Positions 25,950 through 35,417 of a stretch of DNA of 64,000 bases are shown in pieces. This DNA comes from JAAYXE01 sp964391195 (GTDB lineage: Bacteria; Chloroflexota; Anaerolineae; Anaerolineales; UBA4823). Under the pieces are notes generated by a model. The model did no database searches. It had not been told where the DNA came from and saw only the letters and a program-made list of their open reading frames with translations. The translations under genes were made by a program, and so were the position numbers. The DNA is taken from NCBI GenBank assembly GCA_964391195.1, contig CAYMLG010000008.1, positions 52,324 to 116,323 on the forward strand, read 5' to 3'. Each line of letters opens with the position of its first letter. Position 1 is the stretch's first letter.

Positions 25950-27533
25950 GTGGTGGATGCTCATTCGCGTGATATCCAAAAACTGAAGGCCCGCCTGAGG
26001 TCCCTTTCGGCCTCCCTACAGCGCTCCGAAAAAAGCCGCCGCCGCTACCAGGCCTTGTTCGAACACGCCCCCAACGGCTATCTGCTCACCGACCTGTCCG
26101 GGACGATCTACGAAGTAAACCAGGCCGCAGCCCATCTGCTGAACACCTCTGCGACCGCAATCCGGGGGAAATCTCTCCTGCAGTTCCACCCACCCCAAGA
26201 GCGGATGGATTTGCTGCGCCGGCTCGCCCACCTCCAAAACGACCTGAAAAAAGCCATGTCCGATTCCGGCCTGGGCGCCGGCCCTGGCCAGGCGCCGGAC
26301 TGCCGGCGCTGCTTCCAGGAATGGGAGACGATGATCCAACCTGCGGAGAAAGAGGCCTTCTACGCCGCCCTCGCCACTTCGCCGGTGTGGATCGAAGATC
26401 GTTTGGGGTTGATGTGGTCGATCCGCAGCATCCACACCTACAAGCTGGAAGTGAAAGCGGCGCAGGACAGCGAGAAGCACTTCCGCACCCTGGCCGAGAC
26501 CAGCTCGGTAGCCATCTTCCTGGTGCAAGGAGATCAGATCGAGTACGCCAACCAGGCGGCCATCCAGATGCTCGGCTACTCGCAGGCGGAGATCCTCCAC
26601 CGCCCCTTCTCCGATTTCATCCGCCCTCCCGACGACGCCCGCATCGCCCGCCTGCTGCAGGTGACCAACCGCAAGGAGATGAGCGAGCGCACCACCCCGC
26701 TCAACGCCCTGCGCTCCGAGGTCTCCCTGATCCCCAAAAACGAAGACGAGTGCTGGGTGGACCTGACCCTCGGCGTTACAGAGATCGGGGAAAGGATCAT
26801 GTGGGTCGTCACCGCCTACGATACCACCCAGCGCGTACAGGGAGAGCGGCGGCAGAAAGAACTGCTCCAGGCCATTGTGTCGTTCCTGGAGGCGGAACGC
26901 GGGCGCATCGCCAGGGAGATGCACGACCAGATGGGGCAGACCGTTACCGCGCTGATCCTGGGGCTGAAAGGGCTGGAGCCCTATCTGCGGGCCGGGGTGG
27001 CGGTGAGGCGGCGGTTGGAGCAATTGCAGGCGATGGTTGACGAGCTCAGCCAGGATATGCACCGGGTGGCCTTCGAGCTGCGACCCACTTCGCTGGATGA
27101 TCTTGGACTGAAATCGGCGCTTGCCAACCTGATCGACGACTGGGGCGAGCGCCATCAAATCACGACAGAATTCGAGGTGGTCGCCTACCCCGATGAACCT
27201 CTGTCGGGTGAAGTGACTTCGGCCATCTATCGTATCGTACAGGAGGCGCTGAACAATATCTTGAAGCACGCCGGCGCCTCCCAGGTCAGCGTAATTCTCG
27301 ACTGCCGGAATGGGATGGCTAAGGCGGTGATCGAGGATAACGGAGCAGGATTCGATTTCAAAGAGGGCATGCACTGGCAGGGGGGGCCGCATCGATTGGG
27401 TTTATATGGAATGATGGAACGCGCGGCTCTATTGGGGGGTAAAGTAAATATAGAAACTGCACCCGGCCAGGGAACCACGATTTACGCCAGTATTCCTTAC
27501 CAGACCGTAGGACGAGATAGCGCAAATGGATAA
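25950..27533 (+). CDS. Cytoplasmic PAS-PAS sensor histidine kinase (HisKA_3, NarX/LiaS type)
   Basis: 527 residues from a GTG start; an in-frame stop at 25941 fixes the start here or at the next GTG. No membrane helix. A short coiled coil (~8-30) precedes PAS 1 (~32-145), which contains a CRRC pair in its C-terminal part, and PAS 2 (~172-300, LAETSSVAIFLVQGDQIEYAN). The dimerisation/phosphotransfer domain has the His in REMHDQMGQT. The ATPase domain shows the N box IVQEALNNILKHAGAS, VIEDNGAGFD and APGQGTTIYASIP. It overlaps its response regulator by 8 bases, so it is a cognate pair. A soluble double-PAS kinase suggests an intracellular redox, gas or ligand signal (inference). Confidence 0.92.
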   Translation: MVDAHSRDIQKLKARLRSLSASLQRSEKSRRRYQALFEHAPNGYLLTDLSGTIYEVNQAAAHLLNTSATAIRGKSLLQFHPPQERMDLLRRLAHLQNDLKKAMSDSGLGAGPGQAPDCRRCFQEWETMIQPAEKEAFYAALATSPVWIEDRLGLMWSIRSIHTYKLEVKAAQDSEKHFRTLAETSSVAIFLVQGDQIEYANQAAIQMLGYSQAEILHRPFSDFIRPPDDARIARLLQVTNRKEMSERTTPLNALRSEVSLIPKNEDECWVDLTLGVTEIGERIMWVVTAYDTTQRVQGERRQKELLQAIVSFLEAERGRIAREMHDQMGQTVTALILGLKGLEPYLRAGVAVRRRLEQLQAMVDELSQDMHRVAFELRPTSLDDLGLKSALANLIDDWGERHQITTEFEVVAYPDEPLSGEVTSAIYRIVQEALNNILKHAGASQVSVILDCRNGMAKAVIEDNGAGFDFKEGMHWQGGPHRLGLYGMMERAALLGGKVNIETAPGQGTTIYASIPYQTVGRDSANG

Positions 27534-28185
27534 GATCAAAATCTTCCTGGCCGAAGATCACTCCGTCGTGCGTGAAGGCGTAAAAATGCTGATCAACGCC
27601 CAACCCGATATGATCGTGATCGGTGAAGCGAGCGATGGAAGAGAAGCGGTGACGAAAGTGCTCGAGCTAAATCCGGACGTGGTGATTCTGGATGTGACCA
27701 TGCCGGTGCTCACCGGCACGAGCGCGGCCATCGAGCTGAGACAGAAGAGACCAGACATCCTGATCCTGGCTCTCAGCGTGCACGAAGACAAAAGCTACTT
27801 TCGCGAGCTGTTCCAGGCGGGCATTTCCGGTTATGTGCTCAAACGCTCGGCGGCCAACGAACTGATCAACGCCATCCGCATCGTCTCCAGCGGTGGGATC
27901 TACCTCGACCCTTCGATCGCCGGCAAGGTGGTCAGCGAATTTGTCGACCCAAGCGAGCCGGTGACTTTCTTGGCCGAGGGGCAGCTTCTCAGCCAGCGTG
28001 AACGTGAAGTGCTGCGCCTGATCGCTCATGGCTATACGAATAAAGAGATCGCTTCCGAACTCAACATCAGCATTAAAACCGTCGAAACTTACCGCTCCCG
28101 TGCCATGCAGAAAATCGGTCTCAACAGCCGGGCGGATATCGTCCGTTTTGCCGTCCAGGCCGGCTGGTTAACCGACGAATTGTGA
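27526..28185 (+). CDS. NarL-type response regulator, partner of the PAS kinase
   Basis: 219 residues. Receiver ~1-120 with acidic pocket AEDH, phospho-acceptor Asp56 in VILDVTMP, and Lys in YVLKRS; LuxR-type HTH ~150-215 (LSQREREVLRLIAHGYTNKE). The start overlaps the kinase stop by 8 bases. The next gene, the double solute-binding lipoprotein, begins 133 bases downstream in the same direction and is the obvious candidate target (inference). Confidence 0.94.
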   Translation: MDKIKIFLAEDHSVVREGVKMLINAQPDMIVIGEASDGREAVTKVLELNPDVVILDVTMPVLTGTSAAIELRQKRPDILILALSVHEDKSYFRELFQAGISGYVLKRSAANELINAIRIVSSGGIYLDPSIAGKVVSEFVDPSEPVTFLAEGQLLSQREREVLRLIAHGYTNKEIASELNISIKTVETYRSRAMQKIGLNSRADIVRFAVQAGWLTDEL

Positions 28186-28318
28186 ACCAAATCGCCTCTT
28201 TTGACGTCTACTATTTATAGCGATTTGCGTTCACCGATCGGCTCTTTTCTCGATTCGGACCGGCTGCGAGTAAACCGGTAGCGGCCGGGTTATTTCTTCA
28301 ATCAAGGAGGGCAACCAT

Positions 28319-31057
28319 ATGCCTGGTAAAGGCTCACGCGGTTTCCAGATCGTATCTGTCCTGTTAGCGGTCATCCTGTTGTTCAACATCACCGCTTGTA
28401 CGTCAAGGACTCCCCAACCCGGCTCCGATGGCCCCAAGGCGACTTCGGCCAACGCCCCCGCCGGCGAACTTGACGACGGTCCGGCTTCGATCACCTTCGC
28501 CATGAACGAATATGAGGCCCGGATGTACGAGCCCCTCATTGAACAGTTCATGGCCGAAAACCCCGACATCACCGTGCAAATTGTGGAACCGCCTCAGTTC
28601 GGTCCGGACGACCAGCCGGAGAACATCAACTGGTGGCGGCTCATGGCCTCGGCCTCCGACACGACCATCATCTGGGGCGGATCGATGGATCCCAACCAGT
28701 CCCACTACTTCCGCGACCTGGGGCCGCTGATGGATGTGGACCCCACCTTCGATGCGGATGACTTTTGGCCCGGGGCCCTGGACGCCTGCACCGACGCCGA
28801 AGGGCGGGTGCTGGGGATTCCGTTGAACTTCACAGTCAACGGCGTTTTCTTCGATGAAGAAGCTTTCGATGCCGCCGGACTCCCACACCCCGGCCCCGGC
28901 TGGACCTTCGAGGACCTCCAGAAGGCCGCCCGGACTCTGACCGAACAGCGGGGCGACCAGACCCGCTATGGCCTGGCCGAGCGCGAGTCGCTTTACAGTT
29001 CGATCGTCGCGCCTCTCGTCGTCACCCACCTGTTAGAACAGGGCGATGACCCAGACGGGGAAGGACTGGAAGCCGAGTTGGGTTGGTATCTATCTCTGGC
29101 GAAGGAAGATGTAATTTATGCCATCCGCCAGGTGGAAGATTGGAGCAAGAGTTGGGAAGAGTGGATGGCCTTGTTCTCAGGCGACGCGCGCCCGGCGATG
29201 TGGGCCGGATCGATCTCCGAAAGCCTGCCCGTAAATGGACCCATGGGTATCAATGCGAGTGACCCGTTCTCCTACATGGCGTTCAGGACCTATGGTTTTG
29301 CCCCCTATCCGATCGACTCGGAGCGCCCGGAGCTCGGCACCACGCCGGTATACCCCATGTGCATCGCCATCAGCTCCGGTTCCCTACACCCTCGCGCCGC
29401 CTGGGCCTGGGTGAATTTCCTGACCAGGCAGGTGCTGACGCTCGACGAGTACAACGTGTACGAGCGGCTGAGGGTGCCGTCGCGCATCTCCGTCGCAGAG
29501 GCGAGCGGCTACTGGGATATGCTCCCCAAGGAGATCGGCGATGCGGTTCGCTACGGGATCGAGCACGCCTGGATCAGCACCTTCTTCCCGGAGAGCTTCA
29601 GCGCGGTTGAGAAAGCGATCGTGGAAGCGATCTATCAGGGCGCCGACCTTTCCACGGCTTTAGATAGCGCCATGGCCGAGATCGTCAAAATGCCGACGCC
29701 CACCCCAGACACGGTAGAAGTCGTGGTCGCTACGCCGCCGGCGCCTCCGCCCGAAGATGCTACCGTGATCAAGTTCATGATGCAGAATTACTCGCCGGAT
29801 AGCAACCAGTTGATCAAAGAGACGATCGCCGCCTTCCAGCAGGCTCACCCCGACATTTACATCGATCTCTCGACCGACCCCGGAATCACCGGGCCGGATG
29901 CCATCGACGACTGGTACGACTTCCTGGGTGGAAAATTCGACTGCTATTCCTGGTGGCCGTCCTTCAGCCCTGAATTTCCGCCGAACTCCGCACTCAGCCT
30001 GAACGCCCTGATCGAAGCCGAGGGCCCGGAGTTCATCCAGGATTTCCCCGCCGACCAGTTGGATGTCTACCGGGTGGGTGGTGAGCTGTACGGCCTGCCG
30101 GCTTTCTCTCAGCCACGGATCGTATCCTACAACATCGATCTTCTCGAAAAACGCGGAGTCGAACCCCCCAGCCCGGATTGGACCATGGACGATTTCATCG
30201 AGCTGATCTCCAAAGTCGCCTCCACTTCGGCCTCCGACCCCAGCTACGGCCTGCTCTACAGCACCTGGGAAGATGTCCTGCTGTCGGGCCGGGGGGTGAA
30301 ATGGCTGGACGCGACGAAGGACCCGCCCGAACCTCTGTTCGACTCGCCCGATATGGTCAGCGCTTTGGCCTGGCTGTCGGATTTGGTGCAGTCCAACGGA
30401 GTGATCTTACAGGATGGCACCAACTGGGAGAAGGTCGACGAGGCGCTCCGCACGGGCAAGGTGGGTTTCTGGTTCTCACAGGCCGGGATGACCGATTGGT
30501 TCTTGATGGGTCCAAGCGGCCAACCGTCCTTCAAGGTCGGTGTCGTTCCGCTGCCGGTCATGCAAGAAGGGACCGATTATGCGAATATCTACGCCTCAAC
30601 GAATTCACAGGGGCTGTTCATCTCTGCCACTACCGAACACGTCCAGGCATGTTGGGATTGGATCAAATTCCTATCCGAACAGCCAAACGCTTTCTCCGGG
30701 GTCCCTTCCCGGATCTCGGTAGTCGAATCGCCTGCCTACAAGGCGCTGGTTGGCGAGCAGGTGGCCGAAGCTTACATCGCTGCTGTGAAACAGTCCGTTC
30801 AGCCCGACCCAAACCAACCGACCTACGGCCCATTGACCTGGCCTATGTACGAGTGGCGCAACCAGGCGATAACCGCTGTGCTGGGCGGTGAAGACGCCGA
30901 AGAGGTGCTCACCGACACGCAGCAAAAAGCTGAGGACTTCCTTTCCTGTGCGGTGCTCATCGACCTGGAGGGCAAGGATGATATGGAGCTGTCCAAAGAA
31001 GTGTACGGCTGCGCCCGGCAGGTGGACCCCCAAGGAAACTGGCCCGTGTACGAATAG
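28319..31057 (+). CDS. Lipoprotein with two tandem family-1 solute-binding domains
   Basis: 912 residues, twice the length of a normal solute-binding protein. Lipoprotein signal with lipobox-like FNITAC at ~26-31; AAGGAGG lies 8 bases before the ATG. Domain 1 (~50-460) starts ITFAMNEYEARMYEPLIEQF. A Pro/Thr linker (~462-485) follows. Domain 2 (~488-912) starts IKFMMQNYSPDSNQLIKETI. Both carry typical segments of the UgpB/MalE superfamily, such as RVLGIPLNFTVNGVFFDEE and ELYGLPAFSQPRIVSYN, and a late helix motif RVPSRISVAEA / GVPSRISVVES. Its gene neighbours are an FtsX permease, an adaptor and two ATPases rather than MalFG permeases. Confidence 0.88.
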   Translation: MPGKGSRGFQIVSVLLAVILLFNITACTSRTPQPGSDGPKATSANAPAGELDDGPASITFAMNEYEARMYEPLIEQFMAENPDITVQIVEPPQFGPDDQPENINWWRLMASASDTTIIWGGSMDPNQSHYFRDLGPLMDVDPTFDADDFWPGALDACTDAEGRVLGIPLNFTVNGVFFDEEAFDAAGLPHPGPGWTFEDLQKAARTLTEQRGDQTRYGLAERESLYSSIVAPLVVTHLLEQGDDPDGEGLEAELGWYLSLAKEDVIYAIRQVEDWSKSWEEWMALFSGDARPAMWAGSISESLPVNGPMGINASDPFSYMAFRTYGFAPYPIDSERPELGTTPVYPMCIAISSGSLHPRAAWAWVNFLTRQVLTLDEYNVYERLRVPSRISVAEASGYWDMLPKEIGDAVRYGIEHAWISTFFPESFSAVEKAIVEAIYQGADLSTALDSAMAEIVKMPTPTPDTVEVVVATPPAPPPEDATVIKFMMQNYSPDSNQLIKETIAAFQQAHPDIYIDLSTDPGITGPDAIDDWYDFLGGKFDCYSWWPSFSPEFPPNSALSLNALIEAEGPEFIQDFPADQLDVYRVGGELYGLPAFSQPRIVSYNIDLLEKRGVEPPSPDWTMDDFIELISKVASTSASDPSYGLLYSTWEDVLLSGRGVKWLDATKDPPEPLFDSPDMVSALAWLSDLVQSNGVILQDGTNWEKVDEALRTGKVGFWFSQAGMTDWFLMGPSGQPSFKVGVVPLPVMQEGTDYANIYASTNSQGLFISATTEHVQACWDWIKFLSEQPNAFSGVPSRISVVESPAYKALVGEQVAEAYIAAVKQSVQPDPNQPTYGPLTWPMYEWRNQAITAVLGGEDAEEVLTDTQQKAEDFLSCAVLIDLEGKDDMELSKEVYGCARQVDPQGNWPVYE

Positions 31058-31092
31058 CCAGCCTTGAACCAACCTTTACCAGGGAGCGAACT

Positions 31093-33996
31093 TTGGCATT
31101 GATCAACAGCTTTTCATTTGCTCTCAAACGGCTCTGGTCCCACCGCTGGCTGGTGCTGTGCCTGGCAGTGGGGCTGACGGTGGCGGTAGCCCTGGCGGTC
31201 GCTGTACCGCTGTACGCCGACTCGATCCACTACGCGCTGCTGAGCGAAAGCCTGGAGCGCTCGGCTGCCGCCACCCGCCGCTCGCCGTTCACCTTCATCT
31301 TTCACTACGTCGGCGCCTGGTACGACCCGGTCACCCTGGAGCAGTACCAGCCGGTGGACGCCTATCTGAGCGAGCAAATGGCGGGGGTGATCGGTCTGCC
31401 CCTGGATGAAACCGCGGGCGGGGTAACGCGTTACGTTGCCACCGACAACATCCAGCTCTACCCGAATGGGCCCACCATCCGCCGCAGCGAGCGCATCGAC
31501 CTGGTGCGGCTGACCTATGTCGAGGGCATCTTCGAGAACATCCAACTGGTGGAAGGTGAGCTCCCCAGGCCGGCCGGGGAAAACGGGATCGAGGGCGAGG
31601 ACGGTGTGATCGAAGTCCTGGTCTCGCTGGCCATGGCTAACGAGCTTGGCTTGCAGGCCGGCGATGTATACCGCCTGCAGCGCCCCGGCGAGCCGGGCGA
31701 GGAATCCTTCCAGATGCGCATGCGCATCTCCGGCATCTGGGCCCCTCTGGATGAGAGCAGCAGCTTCTGGTTTTACCCGCCGGGCTCTTTCGACAAAAAG
31801 CCGTTGGTGCCGGAGGAGACCTTTTTCGAGGCTGTCGCGCCCAGGATCGCGCGGCCGGTCTACGAAGCTGTATGGAGCCTGTCTTTCGATGGGAGCGGCG
31901 TGCACAGCGAGGATGTCCCCGGCCTGCTGAGGCGGGTGAGCCGGGCGCAGACCGAGGCCAACGCCCTGCTGCCCCACACCGACCTGGAGGCCTCCCCGGT
32001 CACGGCGCTGCGCGGCTACCGCCAGCAGGCCCTGGGCCTGACCAACCTGCTGTTCGTGGTGGCCGCGCCGGTGCTGGGCCTGGCGCTGTACTTCCTGGGC
32101 CTGGTGGCAGCGATGCTGGTGCGCCGCCAGCGGAATGAGATCGCCGTGCTGCGCAGCCGGGGCGCTTCGCAGCGCTGGGTGGCCGGGGTGTACTTGCTGG
32201 AATGGTCGCTGCTCGGGGTCGTTGGCCTGGCGGCAGGGCCCTGGTTCGGGATGGCGGTCGCCCGCCTGGTGGGGCAGACCGAATCTTTCCTGGTCTTCTC
32301 CACCCGCACTAATCTGGCCCTGCGCCTGACCCCGGGCACGGTGACCTTCGGCCTGCTGTCCGTGGGGTTGGCGCTGGTGTTCAGCCTGGTGCCGGCCTGG
32401 CAGGCCGGGAAGTTCACCATCATCTCGTATAAACAAGAACGGGCGCGGGCCAGCCGGCGCCCGCTGTGGCAGCGGGCCTACCTGGACCTGATCGTCCTGG
32501 CCCCAGCCCTGTACGGCCTGTATACACTGCGGGCCCAAGGCAAGCTCCAACTGCTGGGACGGACGCTGGGCAGCAGTGACCCCTTCGAGAACCCGCTGCT
32601 GTTCCTGCTGCCCACCCTGTTCATCGTCGCCCTCAGCCTGCTGGTGCTGCGGATCCTGCCTTACCTCCTCTTGGGGCTCGCCTGGCTGGCGGCCCAGTTC
32701 CCGGGCACCGTCCCGGTGCTGGCCCTGCGCCAGTTGGCGCGCTCCTCCGGGGCGCACACCGCCCCGCTGATGCTGCTGATCATCACCCTGAGCCTGGCAG
32801 GGTTCGTCGCCTCCATGGCTCACACCCTCGACCGGTCGCTGGCCGACAGCGTCTACTATGCCGTCGGAGCCGACCTGAACCTGGTGGAAGGTGGAGAATA
32901 CACCGGGGAAGAGGAGGACGGAGTCCGGCCCCAGGACATTTTTACCCAGGGTGGCCCGCAGCCTCCCACCCGCCAGATCAGCGAGGCGGCGGTGTGGAAC
33001 TTCCTCCCCGCCTCGGACCACTTGAATCTGCCCGGGGTAGAGGCGGTCGCGCGGGTGGGACGCTACAGCTCCCGCCTGCATGCCGGCGGACGCTCGGCCA
33101 GTGGGCGGCTGCTGGGGATTGACCGCGTCGATTTCCCCAACGTCGCTTTCTTCCGCCCCGACTTCGGCAGCGAGCACCTGGTGGCCCTGATGAACCGCCT
33201 GGCCTCCGAACCTTCTGCCCTGCTGGTGGACCGGCGGACCTGGGAGCAGTACAACTTGAGCACCGGCGATACCGTGGAAATGACGGTGGACCTCAGCCAA
33301 CGGCAGCGGCTGCCCTTCAAGGTGGCCGGGTTTGTGGAGTATTTCCCCACCATGTACCCGGAAGACGGCCCGTTTTTCATCGCCAACCTGGACTACATCT
33401 TCGAATCAGCCGGCGGGCTGCAGCCCTACGACGTCTGGCTGCGGACCGCGCCGGACGCCGACAGCCGGGCGATCGTCTCCGGCATCCAGGCCCTGGGGGT
33501 GGCGGTGCTGCGGGCGCAGGACGCCCGGCAGATTTTGGACGATACGCTCAACGCCCCCAACCGCCAGGGGATGCTCGGCCTGCTCTCTGTGGGCTTCCTG
33601 GCGGCTTCGGTGCTGACGGTGATCGGCTTCCTGCTGTACGCCGTCCTTTCCTTCCGCGAGCGCTTTGTGCAGCTTGGGGTGCTGCGCGCCCTGGGCCTCT
33701 CCATGCGCCAGATGGCGGCCGCCCTGGCCCTGGAGCAGTTCATCCTGATCCTGGCCGGGATCGCCGCCGGCACAATGATCGCCGTGCTGGCCGCTTCTCT
33801 GTTCATCCCCCACCTGCCGGTCACCTTCGGCAGCCATCCGGGCACGCCGCCCAACTCGATCCAGATCGGCTGGATTGAGATCGCTCGGGTTTACCTGATC
33901 TTCGCCGCGGTGCTGGTGCTCGGGGTGAGCGCCACCCTGTGGTCCCTGCGCCGCATGAAAGTCTTCCAGGCAGTAAAAATGGGCGAAAACGTCTAA
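31093..33996 (+). CDS. FtsX/MacB-type ABC permease with two FtsX domains
   Basis: 967 residues from a TTG start preceded by AGGGAGCG. Helix 1 (~18-40) and a large extracytoplasmic domain to ~320 are followed by a membrane block (~325-470) with the FtsX pattern (RRQRNEIAVLRSRGASQRWV), further helices, a second extracytoplasmic region (~600-825) and a terminal FtsX domain (~830-967: FRERFVQLGVLRALGLSMRQ). Such proteins are mechanotransmission-type permeases that work on periplasmic or extracellular substrates rather than passing them through the membrane (family knowledge). It follows the double solute-binding lipoprotein by 35 bases and precedes the adaptor by 11 bases. Confidence 0.9.
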   Translation: MALINSFSFALKRLWSHRWLVLCLAVGLTVAVALAVAVPLYADSIHYALLSESLERSAAATRRSPFTFIFHYVGAWYDPVTLEQYQPVDAYLSEQMAGVIGLPLDETAGGVTRYVATDNIQLYPNGPTIRRSERIDLVRLTYVEGIFENIQLVEGELPRPAGENGIEGEDGVIEVLVSLAMANELGLQAGDVYRLQRPGEPGEESFQMRMRISGIWAPLDESSSFWFYPPGSFDKKPLVPEETFFEAVAPRIARPVYEAVWSLSFDGSGVHSEDVPGLLRRVSRAQTEANALLPHTDLEASPVTALRGYRQQALGLTNLLFVVAAPVLGLALYFLGLVAAMLVRRQRNEIAVLRSRGASQRWVAGVYLLEWSLLGVVGLAAGPWFGMAVARLVGQTESFLVFSTRTNLALRLTPGTVTFGLLSVGLALVFSLVPAWQAGKFTIISYKQERARASRRPLWQRAYLDLIVLAPALYGLYTLRAQGKLQLLGRTLGSSDPFENPLLFLLPTLFIVALSLLVLRILPYLLLGLAWLAAQFPGTVPVLALRQLARSSGAHTAPLMLLIITLSLAGFVASMAHTLDRSLADSVYYAVGADLNLVEGGEYTGEEEDGVRPQDIFTQGGPQPPTRQISEAAVWNFLPASDHLNLPGVEAVARVGRYSSRLHAGGRSASGRLLGIDRVDFPNVAFFRPDFGSEHLVALMNRLASEPSALLVDRRTWEQYNLSTGDTVEMTVDLSQRQRLPFKVAGFVEYFPTMYPEDGPFFIANLDYIFESAGGLQPYDVWLRTAPDADSRAIVSGIQALGVAVLRAQDARQILDDTLNAPNRQGMLGLLSVGFLAASVLTVIGFLLYAVLSFRERFVQLGVLRALGLSMRQMAAALALEQFILILAGIAAGTMIAVLAASLFIPHLPVTFGSHPGTPPNSIQIGWIEIARVYLIFAAVLVLGVSATLWSLRRMKVFQAVKMGENV

Positions 33997-34007
33997 GGAG
34001 CCAATCG

Positions 34008-35414
34008 ATGATAAAACAAGCGCGAATTTTACTGCTGATCTTTGCGTTCATCTTATCCGCCTGCGGCGTCTCGGGGGCGGCGGAACCCACTCCGACCCCG
34101 GCCCCCACCCCCATCGTTGCCCAAAAGCCGACTTACACCGTCGCCCGGGGTGAAGTGACCCGCACCCTGCGCCTGACCGGTCGGGTGACCCCGGTGCAGC
34201 AGCAGGACCTGTTCTTCCGGGCGGACGGCTTCGTGCGCGAGGTGTACGTCAAGCGGGGGGATACCGTGAACGAGGGCGATGTGCTCGCCCGGCTGGACGA
34301 CCCGGAGAAATTCCTGGCCGATCTGTCGGCGGCGGAGCTCGCCCTGGAGCAAGCGCGGGTAGACCTGGAAAAGTTGATCCTGGAGGCGCCGGTGAAGGCA
34401 GCCGAAGCCCAACAGGCCCTGGTGGAGGCCGAGCTGGAGTTGAAAAAGGCCCAAAACCGCCGTACGTACATGAACTACGACAAAGTGGCCGACGACCTCA
34501 TCATCCAAAAAGCGGAAGCCGAGTACCTGACCGCCAAGCAGCGGGTGAAGGAAGCCCAGAAGGCGTTCGACGCGGTGGCGCATAAGAAGCTCACCAACCC
34601 GGAACGCATGGCCGCTGTGGAAGCCCTGCTAGCTGCTAAACAGGAGATGGACCGCGCGTTGTCTCTTTATAACTGGTATCTTCTCCCGCACTCCCCTGCC
34701 GATGTGGCCCAGGCGGACGCCGACCTGGCCCTGGCCGAGGCCGAATACACGACTGCCCTGGCCGAGTGGGAGCGGCTGAAAGACGGGCCGGACGAACACG
34801 ACCTGCGGCTGGCGGAGGCCAAAGTGGCCGACGCCGAAGCCCGCCTGGCCATCGCCCAGAAAGCGCTGGAGAACATCGAACTGCGCGCCCCCTTCTCCGG
34901 GCAGGTGCTTTCCATCGCCCTCACACCCGGCAGCCAGGTTACCGCCTTCCGCCCGGTGCTCACCGTGGCAGACCCCTCCCAGCTCAATATCACCGCCTTC
35001 CCCACCCAGGAGGAGCTGCGCGACCTGGGCGTTGGCCAGCCCGCCGTGATCCAGCTCAGCAGCCGCCAGGGCCAGAACCTGACGGGCCGCATCACCCAGA
35101 CGCCGATCGCCGAGACCACCGGGGGCCAGGAGCAGGGCCAGCAGCAAGACCAGGCCCTCCATATCGCCCTCGATGACCCCGACATCCCCCTCACCCTGGG
35201 CGAAGTTGCCAGCATCACCATCCAGGTAGAGAGCCGGGAGGATGTGCTCTGGCTGCCCGTGGCCGCCCTGCGCACCTTCCAGGGGAGGGACTTCGTCTTC
35301 GTTGAAGAGAACGGCATCCAGCGCCGGGTGGACGTGGTCCTGGGCCTGCGCAGCAACGAGCGTGTGGAAATCGTCGAGGGCCTGCAAGAGGGCCAGACCG
35401 TGATTGGACAGTAG
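34008..35414 (+). CDS. HlyD/RND-type adaptor (membrane fusion) lipoprotein
   Basis: 468 residues; start at 34008 with AAGGAG 7 bases before it (the frame is open further upstream inside the permease gene). Lipobox LSAC at ~15-18 and a Thr/Pro spacer, then the first lipoyl half (VREVYVKRGDTVNEGDVLARL, ~75-95). A long alpha-helical hairpin (~105-270) rich in Ala/Glu/Lys is followed by the second lipoyl half (LRAPFSGQVLSIALTPGSQV) and beta-barrel. It is the MacA-like partner of the FtsX permease and two ATPases. In a monoderm it would reach into the wall rather than meet TolC (inference). Confidence 0.9.
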   Translation: MIKQARILLLIFAFILSACGVSGAAEPTPTPAPTPIVAQKPTYTVARGEVTRTLRLTGRVTPVQQQDLFFRADGFVREVYVKRGDTVNEGDVLARLDDPEKFLADLSAAELALEQARVDLEKLILEAPVKAAEAQQALVEAELELKKAQNRRTYMNYDKVADDLIIQKAEAEYLTAKQRVKEAQKAFDAVAHKKLTNPERMAAVEALLAAKQEMDRALSLYNWYLLPHSPADVAQADADLALAEAEYTTALAEWERLKDGPDEHDLRLAEAKVADAEARLAIAQKALENIELRAPFSGQVLSIALTPGSQVTAFRPVLTVADPSQLNITAFPTQEELRDLGVGQPAVIQLSSRQGQNLTGRITQTPIAETTGGQEQGQQQDQALHIALDDPDIPLTLGEVASITIQVESREDVLWLPVAALRTFQGRDFVFVEENGIQRRVDVVLGLRSNERVEIVEGLQEGQTVIGQ

Positions 35415-35417
35415 CCG

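Noticed and set aside
31114..33300. A 728-codon minus-strand open frame opposite the FtsX permease gene
   Set aside because: It is antisense to a clear permease gene, Gln/His-rich with no domain or ribosome site; a typical shadow in G+C-rich DNA.
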